Shown here piece by piece: positions 7,727-16,657 of a stretch of DNA of 64,000 nucleotides (positions are counted from its first letter, which is position 1; each line of letters starts with the position of its first letter). Source of the DNA: Bacteroidaceae bacterium (GTDB lineage Bacteria; Bacteroidota; Bacteroidia; Bacteroidales; Bacteroidaceae); contig JAFYPU010000002.1 in the NCBI GenBank assembly GCA_017547385.1, positions 1-64,000 on the forward strand, written 5' to 3'. The position numbers were made by a program, and so were the translations under genes. The notes beneath the pieces are model-generated. The model saw only the letters and a list, made by a program, of their open reading frames with translations. It was not told the DNA's origin and did not search any database.

Positions 7727-9121
7727 ATGAAACATTTTCTTCTCACTCTGATGATGGCCGTTCCCTTCTGCGGCATCACGGCTCAAAGCAACGATGGCGG
7801 CATTTCGCCTCAAATGCTTGAAAACATCCGCGGCTCACACGCAAACTCAGCTGCCGACCGTGCCCTCCGCAACGCTTTGGCCGCCAACAGCATCAACGAA
7901 TTGGCCGCCGTACAGGGTAACCCGGCTTCCACCGACACCTATTTCTCGCACCGCGTCGACTCTCGTGGCATCACCGACCAGAAGTCTTCAGGCCGCTGCT
8001 GGCTCTTCACCGGCATGAACGTGATGCGTGCCAAAGCCATTGCATGTTTCGGTCTGGGCGAATTCCAATTTTCTCAAAGCTATTCGTTCTTCTACGACCA
8101 GTTGGAAAAGAGCAACCTCTTCCTGCAAAGCATCATCGAAACCGCCAACCGCCCCATGGACGACCGTCTGGTGGAATGGCTCTTCAAGAACCCGCTTTCC
8201 GACGGAGGCCAGTTTACCGGTGTGCAGGACATTATCACAAAATACGGACTCGTTCCGGCCGAAGTGATGCCCGAAAGCCACGCTGCCAACAACACTTCGC
8301 GCATGGCTGAAATCATTTCCACAAAACTCCGCGAGTATGGACTCACTTTGCGCAATGCTGCCGAAAAAGGCGAGAAGCGCAAGCAGTTGTTGCAACGCAA
8401 AACAGAAATGCTCAGCACCGTTTACCACATCCTCAGCCTCTGCCTGGGCGAACCTCCCACCGAATTCGAATGGACACGTCGCACCCCCGATGGTCGTCCC
8501 GTGGAGACCAAGAAATATACTCCCCTCTCTTTCTATCAGGAATATGTGGGTGCTGATCTCAAAGGTGGATATGTGATGCTGATGAACGACCCCACACGTC
8601 CCTACCACAAGACTTACACCATTGACCTCGACCGCCACATGTACGATGGTGCCAACTGGACTTACATCAACCTGCCCATGGACGAAATCAAGGCCATGGC
8701 CATCGCCAGCATCAAGGACAGCGTGATGATGTATTTCTCCTGTGATGTAGGAAAATGCTACACAAAATCGGGCATCCTGAGCCTTGACAACTACGACTAT
8801 GCCTCACTCATGGGCACCGATTTCCCGATGAACAAAGCCGACCGCATACGCACCTATGCCTCAGCTTCAAGCCACGCCATGACACTGATGGCAGTGGACC
8901 TCAACAGCCAAGGAAATCCCACCAAATGGATGGTGGAAAACTCTTGGGGTCCGACTTCCGGCCACAAGGGCCACATCATCATGACCGACGATTGGTTTGA
9001 CGAATACATGTTCCGCCTTGTGGTGGAACGCAAGTATGTTCCTGCCGAAACATTGGAACTGCTCAAACAGAAACCTGTGAAACTCCCGGCTTGGGACCCC
9101 CTCTTTGCGCCCGAGCAGTAA
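7727..9121 (+). CDS. Secreted C1-family aminopeptidase (bleomycin hydrolase-like)
   Basis: A 464-residue papain-fold cysteine peptidase of the PepC/bleomycin hydrolase family. A signal peptide (MKHFLLTLMMAVPFCGITAQ) places it in the periplasm or beyond, unlike cytoplasmic PepC. The catalytic residues are Cys91 (SSGRCWLF), His383 (SSHAMTL) and Asn405 (VENSWG). The long insert between Cys and His is typical of the family. Family members form hexamers and trim N-terminal residues from peptides. The gene lies 48 bp after the PAP2 gene on the same strand and ends in a clear terminator, so it may be the last gene of that unit. No -7 box is evident in the short gap. Confidence 0.85.
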   Translation: MKHFLLTLMMAVPFCGITAQSNDGGISPQMLENIRGSHANSAADRALRNALAANSINELAAVQGNPASTDTYFSHRVDSRGITDQKSSGRCWLFTGMNVMRAKAIACFGLGEFQFSQSYSFFYDQLEKSNLFLQSIIETANRPMDDRLVEWLFKNPLSDGGQFTGVQDIITKYGLVPAEVMPESHAANNTSRMAEIISTKLREYGLTLRNAAEKGEKRKQLLQRKTEMLSTVYHILSLCLGEPPTEFEWTRRTPDGRPVETKKYTPLSFYQEYVGADLKGGYVMLMNDPTRPYHKTYTIDLDRHMYDGANWTYINLPMDEIKAMAIASIKDSVMMYFSCDVGKCYTKSGILSLDNYDYASLMGTDFPMNKADRIRTYASASSHAMTLMAVDLNSQGNPTKWMVENSWGPTSGHKGHIIMTDDWFDEYMFRLVVERKYVPAETLELLKQKPVKLPAWDPLFAPEQ

Positions 9122-9150
9122 GCCGTTGCGCACAGTTTTCAAACATAACA

Positions 9151-9188
9151 AAAACAGCCTGCCGAATTTGTTCATCGGCAGGCTGTTT
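9151..9188. terminator. Bidirectional terminator
   Basis: A perfect 15-bp stem, AAAACAGCCTGCCGA (9151-9165) with 9174-9188, has an 8-base loop and is followed by TTTTTG on the plus strand. It sits between the convergent C1-peptidase gene and murI. Confidence 0.85.
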
Positions 9189-9221
9189 TTGTTGGCATGA
9201 TATTTCGTTTTCCGTAAAGTC

Positions 9222-10085
9222 TTACAGGGTTATTTGCTCCACGGTTACATCCTCGTGCATAAAGAGAGCGGCACTCTCCTGGAACTTCGGCACGCTCTCG
9301 GTGGTGAGGTAATGACACGAAGCGCCTTTGGTGCAACGCGCCTCCATCTCCGGATGACGCTGCAGATAGTCGACCAGACTGGCTGCCACATATTCACCCT
9401 GCGCCATGATGCGTACACCAGCCGGAGTGTATTTCACAATTTTGTTCATCAACAGCGGATAGTGCGTACAAGCCAGCACAAGCGTGTCGATATCGGGGTC
9501 GAGACGCATAATGCGGTCAATGCGTTTCTTCACGAAATAGTCGGCACCCGGAGAGTCGAACTCATAATTTTCCACCAGAGGCACCCACATGGGGCAAGCC
9601 TGTCCGGTGAGAATGATGTCGGGGTCTTGTTTGCGCACCTCCATGCCGTAAGAACCAGAATTGATGGTGCCTTCGGTGGCCAGCACTCCTACGTGGCGCG
9701 ACTTTGTGAGCGAACCGATGGCTTCCACCGTGGGACGGATAATGCCCAACACGCGACGATTCGGGTCCATCTTGGGAAGGTCGCGTTGCTGAATGGTTCG
9801 CAATGCCTTGGCCGATGCCGTGTTGCAAGCCAATATCACCAGATGACAACCGCGATTGAAGAGTGCCTCGACGGCTTGCAGGGTGTACTGATAGACCACT
9901 TCAAACGAGTGACCGCCGTAAGGAGCACGCGCATTGTCGCCCAGATAAATGTAATCGTAGTCGGGCATATACTGGCGTATCTGACGCAAAATGGTGAGTC
10001 CGCCGTAACCGGAATCGAATACACCGATGGGACCTGGAGCTTGCGACAAAGCGGAAGCGATTTCGGGATTAAGTTTTTCTGTCAT
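9222..10085 (-). CDS. murI: Glutamate racemase
   Basis: A 287-residue cytoplasmic enzyme that makes D-glutamate for peptidoglycan. The two catalytic cysteines are in ACNTAS (Cys87) and ACTHYPLL (Cys206). The substrate-binding motifs GVFDSGYGGLTIL (21-33) and YLGDNARAPYG (47-57) are intact. It starts 4 bases after the stop of the OmpH-like gene, so the two form an operon. Confidence 0.95.
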   Translation of the reverse strand: MTEKLNPEIASALSQAPGPIGVFDSGYGGLTILRQIRQYMPDYDYIYLGDNARAPYGGHSFEVVYQYTLQAVEALFNRGCHLVILACNTASAKALRTIQQRDLPKMDPNRRVLGIIRPTVEAIGSLTKSRHVGVLATEGTINSGSYGMEVRKQDPDIILTGQACPMWVPLVENYEFDSPGADYFVKKRIDRIMRLDPDIDTLVLACTHYPLLMNKIVKYTPAGVRIMAQGEYVAASLVDYLQRHPEMEARCTKGASCHYLTTESVPKFQESAALFMHEDVTVEQITL

Positions 10086-10089
10086 GCTT

Positions 10090-10617
10090 TCAGGGTTTTG
10101 TGGCCGTTAGTTTTTCAAGAATGAAAGGCGTGGCATCTTCTGCCACCTGGGGGTGGAGGAACAGGTAAGTGCGTTCATCGGTGTTCACCACATATCCGTA
10201 GCCACGCTCCAAGCCTACGGCACTCACCGCACTGTCGAGACGGGCACGCAGCGGAGCCATGAGGTCGCGCTCGGCTGCCCGAAGCAGACTGTCGGCTGCC
10301 TGACGGAAAGCCAACCCTTTCTCCATTGCATCCTGCAGGTCGCGCTGACGTTTCAGCAAAATGTTTTGAGGAAAATCCTTCTGTCCTTGCAAAAATTCGG
10401 CGAACATGCGCTTGAATGAAGTCTCGTTATAGCGAGCTTCGGCCTCGTATTTCGTTTTCAATTCGTTCATCTGAACTTGCACTTCGCTGTATTCAGGCAT
10501 CAGCTGAAGCAGTCCGTTGTAACTGGCATAGCCAAAGCGAACATGGCCCTGCGCCATAGCAGAAAAAACACCGCAGGCAGCCATTATCAAACACAATGTG
10601 AACAGACGTTTCATCAT
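10090..10617 (-). CDS. OmpH/Skp-like periplasmic protein
   Basis: A 175-residue exported protein. The signal peptide is MMKRLFTLCLIMAACGVFSA, cleaved after MAQ. The mature part opens GHVRFGYASYNGLL and continues as a long charged helix (YSEVQVQMNELKTKYEAEARYNE), then RQAADSLLRAAERDLMAPLRARLDSAVSAV, as in Skp/OmpH chaperones that hold outer-membrane proteins in the periplasm. It pairs with murI, an arrangement seen in other Bacteroidales. ATG at 10617 (MM) or 10614 are both possible. The longer frame to 10662 has no conserved residues and would overlap the promoter. Confidence 0.75.
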   Translation of the reverse strand: MMKRLFTLCLIMAACGVFSAMAQGHVRFGYASYNGLLQLMPEYSEVQVQMNELKTKYEAEARYNETSFKRMFAEFLQGQKDFPQNILLKRQRDLQDAMEKGLAFRQAADSLLRAAERDLMAPLRARLDSAVSAVGLERGYGYVVNTDERTYLFLHPQVAEDATPFILEKLTATKP

Positions 10618-10659
10618 TTCTCGTTGGTTTTTGATGCGTTTAAAACTTATTGAACGCTG

Positions 10660-10667
10660 CAAAATTA
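10660..10667 (-). promoter_or_regulatory. -7 box upstream of ompH-murI
   Basis: CAAAATTA on the plus strand reads TAATTTTG on the minus strand, 42 bp upstream of the start. Confidence 0.5.
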
Positions 10668-10796
10668 CGACTTTATTCCCAACCGCATACTTGTGTTTTG
10701 CCTAAAATTAAAGAAAACCACCCTTTTAGAAACTTCAAAACGCAAGGAACAAATGTCCCAACACAATGCATCTCCCCCACTCCGCAACGGCCACAA

Positions 10797-10859
10797 ATCC
10801 GCAAGCACTGCAGAATTTTCTGCAAGGCGTTTAGAAAATTCTGCAGTGCTTGTAAAAAA
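10797..10859. repeat. 21-bp module array, site B (three modules)
   Basis: Modules of 21 bp whose words are TCCGCAAGCACTGCAGA, TCTGCAAGGCGTTTAGA and TCTGCAGTGCTTGTAAA. The array touches the stop codon of the rhodanese gene (10861-10863). The first and third words are near reverse complements. Confidence 0.85.
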
Positions 10860-10860
10860 A

Positions 10861-11268
10861 TCAAGGCTCGACGAGGCGGCCTTCCTGCCTCCACACCAAG
10901 ATACCTCCCTTGAGGTTGACAACCTTGAAACCCTCTTTCTGCAAGAGTTCCGCCGCACGAAGACTGCGCCGACCGCTCCGACAATAAACGGCAATGGTCT
11001 TGCCGCGTGGGAGCAAACGTCGCACGGCTGTTTGAAAGGTGTCAGAATTCACGTCGATGAGAAGTGCGCCTCGCAGGTGTGCCTCGGCATACTCACCGGC
11101 TGTACGCACATCCAACAAAAGCGTGTTTTCACCGTTGGAAAGTACCTCGGCAAACTCCTCTACACCGACATCGGAGAGTGAACCTGTCTTCGGAACGCTG
11201 TGTGATGCACAGGCAGATAAGCCCATCAAAAGCGAGAAAAAGGCAAGGGCGAACGTGTTTTTCTTCAT
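10861..11268 (-). CDS. Rhodanese-domain lipoprotein
   Basis: A 135-residue single-domain sulfurtransferase anchored as a lipoprotein. The signal ends in the lipobox LSAC with Cys20. The rhodanese fold shows LLDVRTAGEYAEAHLRGA (51-68) and the catalytic loop VYCRSGRRS with Cys96. The C terminus has the usual GGILVWRQEG. The exact sulfur acceptor in the periplasm is unknown. It is the third gene of a probable operon (permease, SGNH esterase, rhodanese; gap about 50 bp). An ATG two codons upstream at 11274 is an alternative start. Confidence 0.82.
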   Translation of the reverse strand: MKKNTFALAFFSLLMGLSACASHSVPKTGSLSDVGVEEFAEVLSNGENTLLLDVRTAGEYAEAHLRGALLIDVNSDTFQTAVRRLLPRGKTIAVYCRSGRRSLRAAELLQKEGFKVVNLKGGILVWRQEGRLVEP

Positions 11269-11320
11269 TAACATTTTCTTTATATTGCTATGATGCACTG
11301 ATTTCTCCACCGATATATCA

Positions 11321-13408
11321 TCATCGGGGACAGCCTATCCACTCCTGCCGGAACGTGCTGCAAGGCAGGCCTGCGGCATTTACCAAATTGGCACGGGTGA
11401 ACGGTTGCCAGCCATAGCGAACAGCTTCGGGGGTGTTCACTTCCCGGCTCCACACCACAAGGGTGTTGCCCTGCACACGCACTTCGGCCGCATGATAGAT
11501 ACCATCTGCACCGGCCACCTCAAAGCCTACCCATTGGTCGCCGGTGGCAGGACGCAATCCCTCGGCATTTCGGAAAGTGAGGATAAGACAATCGCCCTGC
11601 CGCGCTGCTCCGGAAAATTCAGGACCGGAAGGTGTGAGATGGCGCAAGCCATACGTGTTTCTCAAAGCCTGAAGCGCCAAACGTTCACCCACAGGTTGCT
11701 TGCGGCGAGGATGCACATCAAGAGAGTCGCCCACATCGGACGAAACGGTCATCCATGTGTGAGGAACGGAAGCAGCCAAGCGGCGTTGGCTGTCGCGGAA
11801 GAGCGGCCACGAAGTGCGAGGACCGATGCTTGAGAGTTGCACAAAGTGAATGGGGAGTTCGGGGTTGCGGAACGCCGTACGCCAGCTGCGACACAGCATG
11901 GAGAAGAGGCGTTCGTGCAACTCGATGTTGTGAGCGTTGCTCTCGCCTTGATACCAAATCACACCGCACACATCATAATCGGCAATGGGACGGATGCCGC
12001 TCTCGAAGAGATAGCAGGGTTCGTAAGGATGACGCTGCAAATTGTGAGCGGCTTGCTTGGTATTGATTTGCCCACGACTGCGCACCCAAGGTTGAATGTG
12101 ATCGTTCTGTTTCCAGTCGTAAAGAATTTGCGGATATTCGCGCTCCACGGTGGTGCGATCGATCCACGCTTCGATGCCAGAACCACCCACCGCATTGAGG
12201 ATCAGCCCCACGTGGCAGCCCAGACTATCGGACAGCATGCGACCGAAATGGAAAGCCACCGCCGAGAAATCGGCCGCCGTCGCTGCGGAACAACGTTCCC
12301 AACGAGCGGGATGATAGTGAAGCAGCTTGTTCATCGAGTCGAGCACGGCCGGCGACCATTCGTAAGCATCGGTACGGGCAATTTCGCGCATATTGTAGAA
12401 ATGAAGACGCGAAAGCGTATCGGCAGCGGCAATGCTTTGTTTTGCTTCAAGCGTTTTGCGCAATTTCCATTCCATGTTGGATTGTCCGGAACACACCCAC
12501 ACTTCACCCAACCAGATGTCCTTCAGACGTATTTCGCGGCGAGAAGTTTTCACCACCATCTCATAAGGACCGCCGGCCTGTGCCGCCGGCAGAGAAATGC
12601 TCCAACGGCCGGCAGCATCGGCTGTAGCTTCCGCTTTCTGCGACAGGAATTCCACCTTGACGCGTTCGCCAGAATCAGCTGTGCCATGCAAACGGATGGG
12701 ACGGTTTCGCTGAATGACCATACCGTCGCTGTAAGTAGGCGGAAGGCTCAAGCCGCCATAACGACCCGTGATGGCAGAACAGACGGTGGAAGCCAGAATA
12801 CCGGCTCCCTCTGCGTTGGGATGCAGCGCGTCGGGGAAAAGATCCGGACGGCAGTGCAAAGGTTCATGAAGGTCGATGAGGCCCACACCGGCGGTAGCTG
12901 CAATCTGCTCGATGCGCTGCTGAATTTGCTCGTGCCAATCGCGCGTCCCGCTCTGGAAGCGGCGGTGTGTGTGGAAGATAGGCGTCATTTTGCAAATCCA
13001 TATCTTGGCTTTGGGATTGGCCACGCGGAACGAGTCTATCAAGGCGCGATAATCACCAATGAACTCATCGGCATAATTAGGCCAATTGCGCGGATCCGTA
13101 TCATTGAGTCCGAGATGTATCACCACAATATCAGCTTTGAAATCGAGGGCTTGGCGAAATTCGGGCAGCAAGTGATAAGGACGATGCCCCTTGCGCAACA
13201 ATGTGGCACCGCTATGGCCGAAGTTGCCCACTTCATAGCCGGAACCTAACATCTGTTGCAATTGTGCCGGATAGGCTTTTTGCTCACGATCCGCCAAGAG
13301 GTAGCCATACGTAACACTGTTGCCGACGCAAGCCACGCGGATTTGTTTTTTTGCCAAGCCGCCCACAAACATCAGACAGCAGAGGCAGAAGAGCCATGTA
13401 CGTTTCAT
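11321..13408 (-). CDS. Two-domain SGNH esterase / sialate O-acetylesterase
   Basis: A 695-residue secreted protein with signal peptide MKRTWLFCLCCLMFVGGLA. Domain 1 (about 22-215) is an SGNH/GDSL hydrolase, with GNSVTYG for the Ser block (29-35), HLGLND (98-103) and DALHPNAEGAG carrying the Asp-x-x-His pair (193-203). A beta-rich linker (about 220-300) follows. Domain 2 is a sialate O-acetylesterase, with VCSGQSNMEW (305-314) and later GVIWYQGESNAHN. Such double esterases remove acetyl groups from sialic acids or other decorated glycans so that glycosidases can act. A GH33 sialidase is encoded 27 kb away. The gene is 31 bp downstream of the amino acid permease gene and is probably co-transcribed with it. 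Confidence 0.85.
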   Translation of the reverse strand: MKRTWLFCLCCLMFVGGLAKKQIRVACVGNSVTYGYLLADREQKAYPAQLQQMLGSGYEVGNFGHSGATLLRKGHRPYHLLPEFRQALDFKADIVVIHLGLNDTDPRNWPNYADEFIGDYRALIDSFRVANPKAKIWICKMTPIFHTHRRFQSGTRDWHEQIQQRIEQIAATAGVGLIDLHEPLHCRPDLFPDALHPNAEGAGILASTVCSAITGRYGGLSLPPTYSDGMVIQRNRPIRLHGTADSGERVKVEFLSQKAEATADAAGRWSISLPAAQAGGPYEMVVKTSRREIRLKDIWLGEVWVCSGQSNMEWKLRKTLEAKQSIAAADTLSRLHFYNMREIARTDAYEWSPAVLDSMNKLLHYHPARWERCSAATAADFSAVAFHFGRMLSDSLGCHVGLILNAVGGSGIEAWIDRTTVEREYPQILYDWKQNDHIQPWVRSRGQINTKQAAHNLQRHPYEPCYLFESGIRPIADYDVCGVIWYQGESNAHNIELHERLFSMLCRSWRTAFRNPELPIHFVQLSSIGPRTSWPLFRDSQRRLAASVPHTWMTVSSDVGDSLDVHPRRKQPVGERLALQALRNTYGLRHLTPSGPEFSGAARQGDCLILTFRNAEGLRPATGDQWVGFEVAGADGIYHAAEVRVQGNTLVVWSREVNTPEAVRYGWQPFTRANLVNAAGLPCSTFRQEWIGCPR

Positions 13409-13439
13409 TGTTTTATTTTTCGGTCAGGTGAATTTTCGG

Positions 13440-15098
13440 TTACTGATGTTCGCTCAAGCCGCGCCACATTCGCAAAGCATACCATGCGATATGACCTAAG
13501 CCCACGATAAGAGCAACAGCGAACATTGTTTTGTCCTCCGTCCAGCCCAAGGTTTGTTGGTGCCAGAAGCCACTCACAATGCACAAAGCCGACAGGGCAA
13601 GAATGAGGATGGTGAGCACAGTCTGCCCATGGCGCGTGCCGTTGGTCGAAGGTTCGATGACACTGTGGCGAACACCATATGCGCCATAAATATCAAGGCC
13701 GATGAGCATCCAAATCACCAAGCGCAACCATGTGTCGGCCGGCAGGAAGAGCATCAAACTCACACAGGTGAGAATGCCCAACACAGGTACCAACGGCACG
13801 AGAGGCGTGCGGAAAGCACGCGGTGCATGGGGCATGGTGCGACGCAGCACCAGGATGCCACCACACACCAAGGTGAAGGCGAACAATGTGCCGATGCTGG
13901 TCATTTCGCCCGCGATGTGTGCCGGAACAAAGGCTGCCAACACGCTGATAACAATCATGAAAATAAGGTTATTGGCCACCGGCGTGCGCAACTTGGGATG
14001 CACTTTGGCAAAAATGGGTGGCAACAATCCGTCGCGGCTCATCGACATGAACACACGGCTTTGTGCCATCAGCAGAACGATGATAACGGAACAATAACCG
14101 AAGAGTATTGCCAGCAGCACGGCCTTTCCCAGCCAAGGTACTGCCGACTGCATCACGCCATCGCTGCCCATCGTTCCCATGTGCTCAATGGCCACAGCCA
14201 CAGGAGCGATGCCCTCTTGTCCGGCAAACTCGGTGTAGTGTGCCACTCCCGTCATCACATGGCCGAATGCCATATAGAGAATGGTGCACACCAGCAATGA
14301 GCCAAGAATGCCGATGGGCATATCGCGCTTCGGGTTTTTGGTTTCCTGAGCGGCCGTGCTCACGGCATCGAAACCGATGAAAGCAAAAAACACAACGGCT
14401 GCACCGCGCAGCACACCCGACCAACCAAAATGCCCCATTTCACCGGTATTTTCGGGAACATAAGGGGTAAAGTTTGCGGTGTCGATGTATTGCCATCCGA
14501 GCAGCACAAAAACAAGGATAACTCCCACTTTAAGGAACACAATCAGGTTGTTGAAAAGCGAACTCTCACGCGTTCCTTTCATCAAAAGCAGACTCAACAT
14601 TATAACAATGAGGGCCGCCGGCAAATTGACCACTCCGCCATCCCACGGACAGGCCGTGAGGGCATGGGGAAGCACAATGCCGATATCTGCCAGCACATGC
14701 ACCAAATATTGACTCCATGAAATACTCACCGCCACGGCGGCCACGGTGTATTCGAGCACCAAGTCCCACCCAATGATCCAAGCCACGAGTTCGCCCATGG
14801 TGGCGTACGAATAAGTGTAAGCACTGCCCGAGACCGGAATCATCGAGGCAAATTCGGCATAACACAAGCCGGCAAAACAGCAGCCCAAAGCTGCAATCGC
14901 AAACGAGATGGTGATAGCCGGTCCGGTGTGTTCGGCGGCCACGATGCCGGTGATGGAAAACAGACCCGCACCGATGATAACTCCCACGCCAAAGGCTATC
15001 AGCCCCAACGGCCCGAGCACACGCCGCAGCGTGCCGCCGCCATCGCGTTCGGCCTCAGCCAGCAACACGGGCAAAGGTTTCTTTATAAATAATCCCAT
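13440..15098 (-). CDS. APC-superfamily amino acid permease (CAT/YfnA-like)
   Basis: A 552-residue inner-membrane transporter with 12 or more hydrophobic segments. The conserved first-helix block is GLIAFGVGVIIGAGLFSITG (residues 32-51), followed by GPAITISFAIAALGCCFAGL and CYAEFASMIPVSGSAYTY, the hallmark of the cationic amino acid transporter branch. Substrate cannot be fixed from sequence. It is the first gene of a probable operon with the esterase and rhodanese genes. Repeat P3 supplies a -7 box only 24 bp upstream of the ATG. Confidence 0.85.
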   Translation of the reverse strand: MGLFIKKPLPVLLAEAERDGGGTLRRVLGPLGLIAFGVGVIIGAGLFSITGIVAAEHTGPAITISFAIAALGCCFAGLCYAEFASMIPVSGSAYTYSYATMGELVAWIIGWDLVLEYTVAAVAVSISWSQYLVHVLADIGIVLPHALTACPWDGGVVNLPAALIVIMLSLLLMKGTRESSLFNNLIVFLKVGVILVFVLLGWQYIDTANFTPYVPENTGEMGHFGWSGVLRGAAVVFFAFIGFDAVSTAAQETKNPKRDMPIGILGSLLVCTILYMAFGHVMTGVAHYTEFAGQEGIAPVAVAIEHMGTMGSDGVMQSAVPWLGKAVLLAILFGYCSVIIVLLMAQSRVFMSMSRDGLLPPIFAKVHPKLRTPVANNLIFMIVISVLAAFVPAHIAGEMTSIGTLFAFTLVCGGILVLRRTMPHAPRAFRTPLVPLVPVLGILTCVSLMLFLPADTWLRLVIWMLIGLDIYGAYGVRHSVIEPSTNGTRHGQTVLTILILALSALCIVSGFWHQQTLGWTEDKTMFAVALIVGLGHIAWYALRMWRGLSEHQ

Positions 15099-15119
15099 AT
15101 TTCAAAATCTTTTCTGGGG

Positions 15120-15200
15120 GACAAAGGTAGTGCAAGGTGAGTGGAGAACAAAACGAAAACCATATTTTCAACTTTTTATCCCGAGCCGAAAGCCTGCCTT
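15120..15200 (-). repeat. Promoter-carrying dispersed repeat, copy P3
   Basis: Starts GACAAAGGTAGTGCAAGGTG and continues AGTGGAGAACAAAACG to CCCGAGCCGAAAGCC. It matches the ends of P1, P2 and P4 (GCAAAG-TA-GTG-AAGG...CGAGCC) with a diverged middle. The minus-strand -7 box TACCTTTG is at 15122-15129. Confidence 0.55.
15122..15129 (-). promoter_or_regulatory. -7 box upstream of the permease operon
   Basis: CAAAGGTA, which is TACCTTTG on the minus strand, 24 bp before the ATG at 15098. Confidence 0.55.
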
Positions 15201-15237
15201 GGGCGAAGCCAAATGCCCGAAGACTTCATAGAAAAAC

Positions 15238-15321
15238 CGGTAAGGCTTGCCAAAAAAGTGGCAGGCCTTGCCAAAAAAACGGCAAGCACTGCCAAAATAC
15301 TGGCAAGGCCTGCCAGTATTT
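15238..15321. repeat. 21-bp module array, site C (variant vocabulary, four modules)
   Basis: Four 21-bp modules (15238, 15259, 15280, 15301). The cores are GGTAAGGCTTGCC, GGCAGGCCTTGCC, GGCAAGCACTGCC and GGCAAGGCCTGCC, separated by A/T-rich linkers such as AAAAAAAC. Period and layout are those of the other arrays, and the core GCAAGCACTGC is shared. The arms are GGC...GCC instead of TCT...AGA. Confidence 0.8.
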
Positions 15322-15346
15322 CTGCAACGGCTTCAAGATTTCACAC

Positions 15347-15384
15347 AAAAGGCGGAGAAACTCCCGAGAGCTTCTCCGCCTTTT
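15347..15384 (-). terminator. Intrinsic terminator of the VTC/DUF4956 operon
   Basis: A 13-bp stem, AAAAGGCGGAGAA (15347-15359) with TTCTCCGCCTTTT (15372-15384), sits 47 bp after the stop of the last gene. The minus-strand product ends in TTTT. Confidence 0.8.
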
Positions 15385-15430
15385 GCTTTAAGTCTGCTGA
15401 TGCTGCCGTATGGCTCGGAAACGTTTCTCC

Positions 15431-16657
15431 CTACATATTGGCATCGACAGCACAATTGATGCTTCCTGACACATAGGTGTACGAACCGTCCACACTGATG
15501 GCCTTTGCCTTGGCTCCCGTAGCAGCAATATCGATGGTGCCGCCGTTGAATGTAAAGTTGCCTTTCACCTTGATACCGCGGCATTTCGATTCGAGGTCCG
15601 CATCACCCGGCATATAGGTCGTGCCGGTTACGCTCATGCGCACCAAGGTGGGAGTGCTACCCGTCTGACTGATAACAAGGTCGGTACCGGTGCTGATGCC
15701 CTTCGTGCCGAGGCCGCTCACCAAAGCAGTGATGGTGCCGCCCGTGATGGTCATGGCATTGTCGCACTTTATGCCCTTGACATCGTCGGCCGCCACTTGC
15801 AAATCAATGCTTCCGGCTTCGATGAAGATGTATCCGTTGTCCTCGTCCGCAGGGTCGTTGGTGAGTTTCACATCTATGCCGTCGCCTTGCACATTGCTGA
15901 TGCTGATGCTGCCGCCCTGCATGCGGAAGTATTGTTCGATGTTCATGCCGTCGCCCACTGCCTTTTTCACGGTGATAGAGCCGAAGTCGGGTTCGAGCAG
16001 CGTGTACTCATCGGAAGCAAAAGCGTGCTTGGTGTTGCCAGTGAGCACCAGCGCACCACCGCCGCAGAACTCAGGATGTCCGTTCACGAAGAAGCAGGCC
16101 TTGTGCGTACCGCCCACACCATCGGCCAGCGTAGTAGTGGTGCCGGTCGGCAATTGCACCTTGATGCGCTTGCCGTTCTGAATATCGATGGCAGCACCGC
16201 GCATATTGGTCAGGGCGAGGTTGTCGAGCAAAAGGGTGGCCTTGTATTCGCCATCCATGAAGAAAGAACCGTCGGATGAAGTGCCGGAAAGTTCGTAGAC
16301 CACCTCCGATTGCAACAAAGCATCAGCCACAACCGAAACATCGGCTCCTGACACGGTGATGGCCATGTGGGGAGCTACATCGCCCGAAATGGTTACGTAT
16401 GCCGTGTTGCCGGCATAACGCACTTGCATGGTGGCAGTCTTGTACTCGCTACGGGCAACGGTGATACTGTCAATTTCATTCACCGCAAAGGTGTTGCCCA
16501 TAATCGTGAGCGCCGTTCCGCCATCACTATAAACCATATTGCCGGCCTCTGATGCCGGAATGGTGGTTATCACTTGGCCGCAATGCACTTTCAGCGTCTG
16601 TGCTGAAAGATGGGCAACAAGACTGAAAACAGCCCAAAGGAGTATCGCTTTCTTCAT
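15431..16657 (-). CDS. Beta-helix carbohydrate-binding protein (Cthe_2159-like)
   Basis: A 408-residue secreted protein with signal peptide MKKAILLWAVFSLVAHLSAQ. After a short N-terminal module (TLKVHCGQVITTIPASE to DSITVARSEY) come repeated short strands rich in Gly, Asn and Asp, such as GDGMNIEQYFRMQGGSISIS, GDGIDVKLTND, DDVKGIKCDNAMTITGGTI and GIKVKGNFTFNGGTIDIA. These are right-handed parallel beta-helix rungs, as in the carbohydrate-binding (DUF4353/Cthe_2159) family, which can bind acidic polysaccharide. It overlaps the upstream gene by four bases (ATGA) and ends the five-gene operon. Its ligand here is unknown. Confidence 0.78.
   Translation of the reverse strand: MKKAILLWAVFSLVAHLSAQTLKVHCGQVITTIPASEAGNMVYSDGGTALTIMGNTFAVNEIDSITVARSEYKTATMQVRYAGNTAYVTISGDVAPHMAITVSGADVSVVADALLQSEVVYELSGTSSDGSFFMDGEYKATLLLDNLALTNMRGAAIDIQNGKRIKVQLPTGTTTTLADGVGGTHKACFFVNGHPEFCGGGALVLTGNTKHAFASDEYTLLEPDFGSITVKKAVGDGMNIEQYFRMQGGSISISNVQGDGIDVKLTNDPADEDNGYIFIEAGSIDLQVAADDVKGIKCDNAMTITGGTITALVSGLGTKGISTGTDLVISQTGSTPTLVRMSVTGTTYMPGDADLESKCRGIKVKGNFTFNGGTIDIAATGAKAKAISVDGSYTYVSGSINCAVDANM

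Larger units (their letters stand above)
15099..15430. other. Intergenic region with P3 repeat, variant module array and terminator
   Basis: Non-coding. It contains the permease promoter, a four-module array of a different vocabulary (15238-15321) and the terminator of the upstream five-gene operon (15347-15384). Confidence 0.7.
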
